From positions 992,001 through 1,056,000 of the forward strand of contig NZ_CP069620.1 in the NCBI RefSeq assembly GCF_026109735.1: 64,000 nt of DNA, given 5' to 3'. The notes under the pieces are model-generated. The model did not search any database. It was not told where the DNA came from and worked only from the letters and a program-made list of their open reading frames with translations. Both the position numbers and the translations under genes were made by a program. Below, piece after piece: positions 36,559 to 44,504 of the stretch; position 1 is the stretch's first letter; each line of letters begins with the position of its first letter. The DNA comes from Salinimicrobium tongyeongense (GTDB lineage Bacteria > Bacteroidota > Bacteroidia > Flavobacteriales > Flavobacteriaceae).

Positions 36559-37902
36559 TCAATAGGTAAAGCCGAGTTTATCAAGCCCTGCCTGAATTTC
36601 TTCATTCGCCATAAAAAGCCTCCACGGAAGCCCGGTGCGGTAATTCTCGATCATGGCTACTATAGGCCCCTGATCTATGGCCAGGTAGCCGTTAGAAAAC
36701 CAGTTGTGTTCTTCAGAAAAAGCATCATAAAATCCATATTCACCCCAGAGTTCATCATTTAAATCTTCATAAAAATGCCGCAGCGCAGCCATAGATTTTT
36801 CCGGTGTGTAGGGAAAGGAGGACAAAGCCGCGGTTGGCGTAATGACTCCTAAATCGTTTGTTGGGCTGTGCGCGGCGTAGCCCTGGTGATTATCGGAAGC
36901 TGTAAGGCCCCAGGAATTCTCGCCATAGCCTTCAAAATTCTTCGGATTGCGAACCGCGTATTCATAATTAATAAGGGTATGACTGGTATTTTGCTGCCAG
37001 TAATTGGCGTACTGATCTTCCAGGTTACGCGGATCTAAACCAATGAAGGAATAATGGCTGAAAAATAGCGGTCCGCCGTAAGATGGCCCCAGCGGCAGGT
37101 TTAAGCCGTAATGGTTCCTGTTGGTAACGATCCCTCCGTTTGAAGCCCAGCCATTAGTGTAAACTTCCGCAGAAATTGGGTGCGTGGGCGAAGAAGCGGC
37201 CAGTACATAAACAATCAGGGATTCGTTCCAGCCTTTAACGGGAAGGCCAATCTCAAATTTATAAGAAGGCGACCAGTGCCAGTAAAGCACATTCTGCCCG
37301 TTAGTGTACCAGTCCCACTCTACATTTTCCCATAAAGTGGTAATTCGCTCATCAATTTGGGCATCGTCGAAATATTCACGGTTGATCAACAGGCCCTGCA
37401 TCAAAAATGCGGTTTCCACAAGATCACCGCCGTTATCCAAATTGCTAAAAGGTCTTGTCTTAGCAGTATTCCCCATGTACCAGTGAGAAAACGCCCCGTG
37501 ATAGGTTGGCACTTCCTCCAGGAAACTCAAAATTTTGTCTAACCTGCTTAAAGCTTCAGCTTCACTAATCCAGCCGCGTTCTACCGCCGTAGGAAATGAT
37601 GCCAGACCAAAACCTGTGCCCCCGGTGGTGACTATATGCGGCGCATCGCCGCCATAGGCATCATTTTGAGACCTTTCGCGGGCCATGCCGCTGTTGGGTT
37701 CGGCAAAATCCCAGAAATAGTTGAAAGTGCGCTCCTGTACCAGGTCCAGCAGTTCTTCATCGGTCAATTGTGGCACCGGTTCTTCGCCATTACCAGGGTC
37801 AGGAATGTAGGGTTCCTGATATCCCGGGCCCGAATCATCTGAACAGGCAAGGAAAAGCACGACAATATTCAGCAGGGAAAAGTATTTTAGAAGACTTTTC
37901 AT
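36559..37902 (-). CDS. GH144-type (glycoamylase-family) lipoprotein, copy 2
   Basis: A 447-aa lipoprotein (signal peptide with lipobox VLFLAC, Cys20) followed by a short P/E/G-rich linker and the same barrel domain as its downstream neighbour (TFNYFWDFAEPNSGMARER, GTGFGLASFPTAVERGWI, WGLTASDNHQGYAAHSPTND). GH144 members hydrolyse beta-1,2-glucan. Two tandem copies may divide endo and end-processing work, or act at the surface and in the periplasm. It lies downstream of a strong hairpin (37929-37967) that separates it from the LamG gene. Confidence 0.87.
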   Translation of the reverse strand: MKSLLKYFSLLNIVVLFLACSDDSGPGYQEPYIPDPGNGEEPVPQLTDEELLDLVQERTFNYFWDFAEPNSGMARERSQNDAYGGDAPHIVTTGGTGFGLASFPTAVERGWISEAEALSRLDKILSFLEEVPTYHGAFSHWYMGNTAKTRPFSNLDNGGDLVETAFLMQGLLINREYFDDAQIDERITTLWENVEWDWYTNGQNVLYWHWSPSYKFEIGLPVKGWNESLIVYVLAASSPTHPISAEVYTNGWASNGGIVTNRNHYGLNLPLGPSYGGPLFFSHYSFIGLDPRNLEDQYANYWQQNTSHTLINYEYAVRNPKNFEGYGENSWGLTASDNHQGYAAHSPTNDLGVITPTAALSSFPYTPEKSMAALRHFYEDLNDELWGEYGFYDAFSEEHNWFSNGYLAIDQGPIVAMIENYRTGLPWRLFMANEEIQAGLDKLGFTY

Positions 37903-37928
37903 TTAGTAGGGGTTTGGAAAATTTTAGA

Positions 37929-37967
37929 AAAACACTCCTCAAAAATGCCATTTTTGAGGAGTGTTTT
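37929..37967 (-). terminator. Strong hairpin inside the PUL operon
   Basis: A near-perfect 19-bp palindrome AAAACACTCCTCAAAAATG (37929-37947) with its complement at 37949-37967, lying 10 nt after the stop of the LamG lipoprotein gene. The core is CAAAAATGCCATTTTTG. It may lower transcription of the enzymes relative to susCD, or protect the upstream mRNA 3' end. Confidence 0.7.
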
Positions 37968-37976
37968 GGCTTATGA

Positions 37977-39689
37977 TCAATTATTCATATCGGCTTCGAT
38001 TTCCTCTTCTGTTAGAGCAACCCGGTAGAAACGCAGGTCGTCTATAGCACTTTGATCTGAAAGGTGGTTCCATTCCACGAAACGCGGAGCACCAGACATT
38101 ACCGAAACAAGATCGGCACCGGTCCAGTCAACCCCTCCGGTAACGGGAGCTTCGGTTGCAAGATCTCCATTGATGTAGATCCTGCTTTTGTTTTCGGTAA
38201 TCACAAATCCGATATGCACCCATTCCCCGGCCGCCGGATCTATCAATCCGCCGTCATTCCAGCTATTCCCGTTCCCGGTTCCAACACTTGCCTTAATTCG
38301 CTGACTGTCGCCAGATGCTTCCCTAAATAACTGGAAGCCTTTGGTGAGGTTGTTTTTATTAGCCCCTTCAGGATTTACGGCGCTAATGGAAATTATACCC
38401 GCACGATCTGGGCTGGCATTGACCTTGTACCAGAAAGTAGCACTGAACTCTTCGTCTAAAAGATTTTGTGAAGGGAAGGTCAAATAAGCGCCATCGGCCC
38501 CTAGATAAGCATCACTTCCTTCTTTGGCATCTTGTGTGAACTTAGGAGACCCAACCACATTAATGCTTCGGCCGGAGACCTGTTCGTTGTAATTTCCGTC
38601 AAAAGGCAGGTAAAGGGATATATCTTCGGAAGGAGGGTTCACCATCAGGCTTACTTCTTCCGCAGTCATTGCCTCATCAAAGATCCTTAATTCATCGATA
38701 AGACTTGTATCTGAATTATGGCCCCAACCATCGAAGTTTAACCCTGAGCCTATCACAAGGTTTTCAACCCCTGTCCAATCTATAGCAACATTATCAAGCG
38801 TAGTGGCTCTTACGAGAACGCCATTAAAATAAATTGCTGTTCCTGTTGGGGAAACCGTAACGGAAATATGCGTCCATTCGGGTTCTACGGTAGAAAGAGT
38901 ACCGCCATCGTTCCAGATATCACTCTCACCGGTACCTACATTTAACTTCACTACCTGGGCATCGGTGCCAGCAGGTTCTCTAAATAACCTGAAGCCCTGA
39001 TTTCTATCACTGTCATCGGTCGCTGTTAAAATTCCGGCTCTCTCTGTGGCAGGATCCATCTTGTACCAGAATGCAAGAGTGAACTCATCTTCAAGCTCTG
39101 CAAGAGGTATCGTGAGGTAAGAATCTACAGCCCCCTCATAGGAGCCAGTTCCTTCTTTGGCCTCATCTGAAAATCCCGGGTCTCCAACCTGAGTGGGCTC
39201 TTCCAGCTCTATAAGTTCCATAAAGCTTTTATCAAAAGCCATGTAGAATATCTCGTTTTCAAAAACAGGCGTATATGGAGGTTCTTTGCTGAAGGTTGTG
39301 GTTTGCACGGTTTCTTTACCTTCAATATCTGTAGCCCTAACTGTCACTGTATGCTCACCCATTGAAAGCCCTTCAAAAGTGACTTTTTTGAGCGCTATAC
39401 GGTAATCGGTGAATTCGGTAAAGGTTTCTACCTCCTGCCCATCTACAAGAACCACGATCTCCTGGATCTCTATGTCATCTTCAACTTCAAGATCTATGGT
39501 AATATTAGAAAGCTCTGAAGCTTCTTTAATCACGGTGCCCTGCTGGGGGTATTTTATATTGACCTGGGGAGCTCCTTCATCCTGCCCGGGTTCTACCCTG
39601 GTGATTGGGTCAATCCCTTCACGCTCACAACCTGCCAGGATAAACAAGAAGGCAAGAAAGCCGAAAATTCTTATATTTAAATTTTTCAT
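37977..39689 (-). CDS. Surface glycan-binding lipoprotein with two LamG domains
   Basis: A 570-aa lipoprotein: signal peptide with lipobox (ILAGC, Cys21), an Ig-like domain (about 40-135, PQVNIKYPQQGTVIKE...), and two tandem concanavalin-type LamG domains (about 150-350 and 355-565), each with an AFWYK or TFWYK core and an ending such as IDELRIFDEAMTAEEVSLM or IDDLRFYRVALTEEEI. Its position directly after susD suggests the SusE/F role of a surface glycan-binding protein. No catalytic residues are apparent. Confidence 0.85.
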   Translation of the reverse strand: MKNLNIRIFGFLAFLFILAGCEREGIDPITRVEPGQDEGAPQVNIKYPQQGTVIKEASELSNITIDLEVEDDIEIQEIVVLVDGQEVETFTEFTDYRIALKKVTFEGLSMGEHTVTVRATDIEGKETVQTTTFSKEPPYTPVFENEIFYMAFDKSFMELIELEEPTQVGDPGFSDEAKEGTGSYEGAVDSYLTIPLAELEDEFTLAFWYKMDPATERAGILTATDDSDRNQGFRLFREPAGTDAQVVKLNVGTGESDIWNDGGTLSTVEPEWTHISVTVSPTGTAIYFNGVLVRATTLDNVAIDWTGVENLVIGSGLNFDGWGHNSDTSLIDELRIFDEAMTAEEVSLMVNPPSEDISLYLPFDGNYNEQVSGRSINVVGSPKFTQDAKEGSDAYLGADGAYLTFPSQNLLDEEFSATFWYKVNASPDRAGIISISAVNPEGANKNNLTKGFQLFREASGDSQRIKASVGTGNGNSWNDGGLIDPAAGEWVHIGFVITENKSRIYINGDLATEAPVTGGVDWTGADLVSVMSGAPRFVEWNHLSDQSAIDDLRFYRVALTEEEIEADMNN

Positions 39690-39691
39690 TT

Positions 39692-41269
39692 TTACCTGTT
39701 TAAAGTTGATAATACATCATTAAGTGCCGTATTAGTATCTACGTTGGTAGCTTCTAAAGGCAAGGCGTCAACCTGTGCCTGTGGATAAGGCAGGTACTCA
39801 TCTGCGGCGGTGAATGTTCTGCCATCGTAGCTTAGTTCCTGGTATTTGTCAAGACGAATCATATCGTAATACCTTATTCCCCATTCCATGGCGAGTTCGG
39901 CAAATTTTTCATCGAGCACCTGTTCAGTAGTAACGCCTGAAAGTGCCGGCATATCTGCACGTTCCCTCACCAGGTTTACGGCCTCATCGGCAGGAATTGC
40001 GGTAGCGCTTGCGCCCCTGGTCACTGCTTCGGCATACATGAGCAGGATTTCGGCATATCTTATCACGATAAAGTTCTTACCGGCCCCGTAATTATTACGC
40101 CCATCGGTAAGCTGTACAGATGGTAAATAATGTTTTCCGCTGGCAAAATCTGCTCTTACATAGTTGTTGATCACATCATCGGAAGGTGTCACATTGCTAA
40201 CAAACGAAGGGATGGTATAGCCCTCTGCCTGCAGTTCTGCGATTCCTTCGGGAGTGAACAACACGCTGGTTTCAAGACGTACGGTTTCATTCCTGTCAAT
40301 CATAAAGCCAATGAACTTGTTGCTTGGCTCATAGAAGCCCCATCCTGCTTCGGCATTCTCTCTCGCAGGATCCCAGTTTTGTGGCCCGAAAGGCGCATAG
40401 AGATGGTAGAAAGCCTCTCCCGACTCAGAGCCATAATCTGAATATTGAAGCTCAAGTAAGCTTTCATTGCTCAATTCTCCCGGCTTCTTAAACAGCTGAT
40501 AAAAATCTGGGTAAAGAGAAAACAAACCTGAATTTATGATAGCCCCTGTAGCCTCGGCCACGGCCTGGTAATTCTGAAGTTCCTGTTCAGCGAGGGCTTT
40601 CATAGCATAAGCGGTGTAACGGGTAATTCCTCCCGGCAGGTCTGTACGTTGATTTGGTCTTGCATCCGGAAGAAGCGGTATCACCTCCTCCATTTCACTG
40701 GAGATAAACTGCATCACTTGATCTTTTGTCGCAACTCCCTGCTCCAGTTCGGCTTCAGGCTGATTTGAAGTAATAATGAAAATGTCTTCCCAGTTCCTGG
40801 CCAGGTTGAAATGAAGCCAGGCCCGTATTACCTTGATTTCGGCAATGTACTGTTCGCCACGGGCAAAATCTGTTTCATTGGCATATTCCATGAAGTTTTC
40901 TATCTGCAAAATTGCAGTATTCATGTTGATGATGTCATTGTAATGGGAATTCCAAACCTGGTTGTACATCCAGAAATCTTTGTCGTAATTGAAAAGATCG
41001 GTTTCGGTATAAAGAGGCTGGTCACCCAGACCTCCCGAATTCACATCATCACCGCGCACTCCCAGCAGCAAAGGCTCTTCCCAGCCAAGACTGCTAATTT
41101 CATAATAGGCGCCAATTAAAGGGTCTATCATCTGGCTGGCATCGGTGTAATCAATGTCTCCCGTATTGAGCTGACCTTCCTGCGTATCGAGTTTATCGGA
41201 ACAGGAGCTTACTGCCAGTGCCAAAACCAGTACAGAAAGATGGATTAATATATTTTTTGAAGTTTTCAT
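39692..41269 (-). CDS. SusD/RagB-family outer-membrane glycan-binding lipoprotein
   Basis: A 525-aa lipoprotein with signal peptide MKTSKNILIHLSVLVLALAVSSC (lipobox Cys23) and the SusD tetratricopeptide-like fold (EIKVIRAWLHFNLARNWEDIFI, YAMKALAEQEL, ILLMYAEAVTRG, VNLVRERADMP). It caps the SusC transporter and captures the polysaccharide. The reading frame extends 12 bases upstream to a TTG at 41281, but ATG 41269 gives a proper signal peptide. It lies 12 nt after susC. Confidence 0.95.
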   Translation of the reverse strand: MKTSKNILIHLSVLVLALAVSSCSDKLDTQEGQLNTGDIDYTDASQMIDPLIGAYYEISSLGWEEPLLLGVRGDDVNSGGLGDQPLYTETDLFNYDKDFWMYNQVWNSHYNDIINMNTAILQIENFMEYANETDFARGEQYIAEIKVIRAWLHFNLARNWEDIFIITSNQPEAELEQGVATKDQVMQFISSEMEEVIPLLPDARPNQRTDLPGGITRYTAYAMKALAEQELQNYQAVAEATGAIINSGLFSLYPDFYQLFKKPGELSNESLLELQYSDYGSESGEAFYHLYAPFGPQNWDPARENAEAGWGFYEPSNKFIGFMIDRNETVRLETSVLFTPEGIAELQAEGYTIPSFVSNVTPSDDVINNYVRADFASGKHYLPSVQLTDGRNNYGAGKNFIVIRYAEILLMYAEAVTRGASATAIPADEAVNLVRERADMPALSGVTTEQVLDEKFAELAMEWGIRYYDMIRLDKYQELSYDGRTFTAADEYLPYPQAQVDALPLEATNVDTNTALNDVLSTLNR

Positions 41270-41281
41270 TTCGTCTGTCAA

Positions 41282-44200
41282 TTAAAATTTAACATTTATT
41301 CCCACTGTATAGATTGATGGCACCGGATAGGTTTGTCTATCTACACCATCGGGCACTTCAGGAGTAAATCCGTTATAGTCGAAGAAAGAGAAAGGCCTTT
41401 CAGCGGTAACATAAACCCGCATCCATGGGAAATCTTCCTGTTCTACGGTATAGCCGAGCTGCATGGTTTGAATTCTGAAGAAATCTCCATCCTCAACCCA
41501 AAAGTCACTTAGGCGCTGGTTCCATGCCTTGCGCATCCCGGCAGCAGAAGGGTAGATATTGCTTGTGCCTTCCCCATGCCATCTGTTAATGGCCAGGTCG
41601 GCATCCATATTGGTATCATTGGTGAAAATAATTTCCCCCCTTCTTCTGTTAAGGATCTTATTCCCTGCCTGTCCGTAAAAGCTCATGGAAAAATCGAAAG
41701 CTTTGTAGTTCATCGAAATATTACCTCCGTAAGTGAAGTCGGGCAGGAATGATCCTAATACCACCCTGTCTTCATCGGTAATCATTCCGTCGTTGTTTTG
41801 ATCTCTGTAAATAAGATCTCCGGGAACCAGGTTGTTATTTACTGCAATAGGATCGGCATCAATTTGCGCCTGATTTTGGTAAACCCCTACTCTTTCATAG
41901 CCGTAAAACCCAAAAAGAGGACCACCTTCAATAGTTCTCTGGCGGAATTCTGCCGAGCCGGAATCTATGTATCCTCTCTCGTCTTCAATTTGGGTAGCTT
42001 CATTTTTAAGGGTGGTGAAGTTTGCTCCTATAGAAAATTCAAAATCTTCTCCAATCTCACCAAAGTAGTTACCGCTGAATTCAAGACCCTGGTTTCTGAT
42101 TACTCCAGAATTTCTCTCTATGCTTTTGTCTACAATAGGAATATAAACCGGAAGAATGGCATTTTCGGTATCCCTGATGTAATAATCGGCAGTAAGAGAC
42201 AGCCTGTTTTCCAGAACTTCAAGATCAACCCCAAAATTAAGTTCTTCTATGACCTCCCAGGTATTGTTGGAGAAAACACTGGTAGAGACGATCCCGGTGC
42301 GCGGGTTATCGCCAAAGGGCGCAGAAACAACATCAATAGTATTGGAACCGGCGCTGGCAGCAACATTGTCATTACCAAGTTTACCCCAGGCAGCACGTAA
42401 TTTCAGAAAATCTATAACGCCTACATTATCCATAAAATTTTCTTCGGAAATTACCCATCCTAAACCAACGGAAGGGAAATATCCCCATGGATCAAGTGTA
42501 AATTTCGAAGATCCGTCGGCTCTGTAGGTTCCATAGAGCAGGTACCTGTCCATAAAGCTGTAGGAAACCCTTCCAAAATAGGACATTCCGTAATATCTTT
42601 TTCCTATTTCTTCCACGTTATTATTGAAAGATTCCGGATCGGCAAAATTCAGGTACCAGCTTGATTCCAGGCCTATCCCCCTAATTCTTTCACCTGTTGC
42701 CTCAAATTCATTTGAAGCCTCATCTCTAAAGGAAGTACCCACCATGGCTGTAAACCTGTGGTCTCCAATCTGGTCTTTGTAAGTTAAGACGTTATCCCAA
42801 TACTGGTTGGAGAAAGTGTTGTTTTCCCTTTTAATTGAAGACTGAACTTCATAGTTATTACCCAGAGTATATGGGAGGTTGACATAACGTTCTTCCAATG
42901 CAGAGAAGTTATGGCTGTAAGTGGTTTTTAAATCCAGCTTATCTTCAATGATCTCATACTGAAAATCCATAGTAGCCAACAGCTTCCTGATCTTAAGACG
43001 ATCTTCATTAAATCTTGTGATTGGAAGCGGGTTTTGGGTGTTCCGGTAGCCCAAAAGCTGGGCATTAGCATATCTCACAGGTGAAGCTGCAGTGTTGAGA
43101 GGGTCAAAAACCGGAAGTATGGGTACCGCGAAATATGCATTGAACCAGGCAGCATTATCGGGCTGAAACTGGGTGGCATTACTAAATACCATGTTCACAC
43201 TGGTTTTGAACCTGTCGGTAATATCCACATCCATTTTAGAACGAATGTTAAACCTTTCATACTCGTTCTTCATATCGAGGATACCTTCCTGAGCAAAATA
43301 ATTGGCACCAACCGAATAGGTTACATTATCTCCCCCACCCGAAACACCAATACTGTGGCTTTGAATAAGGCCTTCTCTTAAAATCTCATCATACCAGTCG
43401 GTATTCACATCGGGAACATTGGGGTTAACCCTGCTGCGCCCAAAGCGTTGCATGGCATTAAGAACGAACTGGATATCTGCCTGTGACCCCGATTCGTAAA
43501 CCATGGTGGTGAACTGTTCGGCATTAGCCATTTTCACAACGTCCTGAGCTCTCTGCACCCCGGTATAACCGTCGTATTCAAACTGAGGTTTCTGGTTTAT
43601 ACGCCCAGATTTGGTCTCCACAATAATAACCCCGTTTGCAGCCCTTACCCCGTAAATGGCTGAAGAGGATGCATCTTTTAACACGTTGATAGATTTGATG
43701 TCTTTTGTGCTTAAGAAGTCAATATTGTCATAAAGGGCACCATCAACTACATAAAGCACATTGGTACCACTTGTGTAGGTACCAAGACCCCTCACCCTCA
43801 CGTTGGGCGAATTACCCGGAGATCCAACAGAGGTAATTTGCACCCCTGCCACTTTTCCCTGTAAGGACTGCATGACGTTTGAAGTGGGCGTTTTTTCAAT
43901 TTCTTCAGACTCTACGGTAACAATTGAACCGGTAAGATCGGCTTTTCGCTGGGTACCGTATCCCACCACCACGACTTCATCTAAAGCAGCGGCGTCTTCT
44001 TCTAAAGTTATCTGATAATCATTCGCCCCAACCACAGGTAATTCCTGAGGCTTAAATCCTAAAAAAGTAATTCTGAAGGTATCACCTTCAACCACTCCTT
44101 CAAGAGCAAAATTTCCATCGAAATCGGTAATATCAAAAATATTCTTACCAATCACCTTCACCTCTGCACCCGGTAAAGGCATACCATCGGGCCCAACAAT

Positions 44201-44287
44201 GGTACCCGTAATAGTTTTTGGTTGTTGGGCAAATCCAATTCCGCAGAACAGGAGCGCCAAAAATGTGAGTAATAATTTAATTTTCAT
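41282..44287 (-). CDS. SusC/RagA-family TonB-dependent transporter
   Basis: A 1001-aa outer-membrane porin: signal peptide (to about residue 20), CarboxypepD_reg-like domain (about 25-100), TonB box region DEVVVVGYGTQRKADLTGS, plug (about 110-225, with SLQGKVAGVQI, VRVRGLGTY, LKDASSSAIYGVRAANGVIIVETK) and a 22-strand barrel ending in YTVGINVKF. It imports oligosaccharides with SusD using TonB energy. First gene of the PUL operon, 217 nt downstream of the regulator; TGATGTAG repeats lie in this gap. Confidence 0.96.
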   Translation of the reverse strand: MKIKLLLTFLALLFCGIGFAQQPKTITGTIVGPDGMPLPGAEVKVIGKNIFDITDFDGNFALEGVVEGDTFRITFLGFKPQELPVVGANDYQITLEEDAAALDEVVVVGYGTQRKADLTGSIVTVESEEIEKTPTSNVMQSLQGKVAGVQITSVGSPGNSPNVRVRGLGTYTSGTNVLYVVDGALYDNIDFLSTKDIKSINVLKDASSSAIYGVRAANGVIIVETKSGRINQKPQFEYDGYTGVQRAQDVVKMANAEQFTTMVYESGSQADIQFVLNAMQRFGRSRVNPNVPDVNTDWYDEILREGLIQSHSIGVSGGGDNVTYSVGANYFAQEGILDMKNEYERFNIRSKMDVDITDRFKTSVNMVFSNATQFQPDNAAWFNAYFAVPILPVFDPLNTAASPVRYANAQLLGYRNTQNPLPITRFNEDRLKIRKLLATMDFQYEIIEDKLDLKTTYSHNFSALEERYVNLPYTLGNNYEVQSSIKRENNTFSNQYWDNVLTYKDQIGDHRFTAMVGTSFRDEASNEFEATGERIRGIGLESSWYLNFADPESFNNNVEEIGKRYYGMSYFGRVSYSFMDRYLLYGTYRADGSSKFTLDPWGYFPSVGLGWVISEENFMDNVGVIDFLKLRAAWGKLGNDNVAASAGSNTIDVVSAPFGDNPRTGIVSTSVFSNNTWEVIEELNFGVDLEVLENRLSLTADYYIRDTENAILPVYIPIVDKSIERNSGVIRNQGLEFSGNYFGEIGEDFEFSIGANFTTLKNEATQIEDERGYIDSGSAEFRQRTIEGGPLFGFYGYERVGVYQNQAQIDADPIAVNNNLVPGDLIYRDQNNDGMITDEDRVVLGSFLPDFTYGGNISMNYKAFDFSMSFYGQAGNKILNRRRGEIIFTNDTNMDADLAINRWHGEGTSNIYPSAAGMRKAWNQRLSDFWVEDGDFFRIQTMQLGYTVEQEDFPWMRVYVTAERPFSFFDYNGFTPEVPDGVDRQTYPVPSIYTVGINVKF

Positions 44288-44364
44288 AGGGTAAACCGTT
44301 TACAAAATTTGACATGAAATTACATTAGAACCCGAAGACTCGAAAACGTTATAGTACACAATTG

Positions 44365-44474
44365 CTACATCAAGACTGTTTAGTGTTAAATACACTGTAA
44401 ATAAACATATTACCGGCCACCTGAAGTAATATTTTAAAAGTAAAATAACAACCTGATGTAGTGATGATGTAGTG
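44365..44474 (-). promoter_or_regulatory. Putative operator upstream of susC
   Basis: Two direct repeats TGATGTAGTG (44454-44463 and 44465-44474, 11-bp period) and a third copy of the core in inverted orientation (CTACATCA, 44365-44372) lie in the 217-nt gap before susC. Direct repeats at one helical turn suit a dimeric or tandem HTH protein; the LuxR-type regulator encoded just upstream is the obvious candidate. Binding is inferred. Confidence 0.45.
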
Positions 44475-44504
44475 TTTTTAAGGCATTTTTGACACCTGAA
44501 ACTT

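Noticed and set aside
41270-41281. Upstream TTG extension of the SusD gene
   Set aside because: It would add four residues before a complete lipoprotein signal peptide; the ATG at 41269 fits better.
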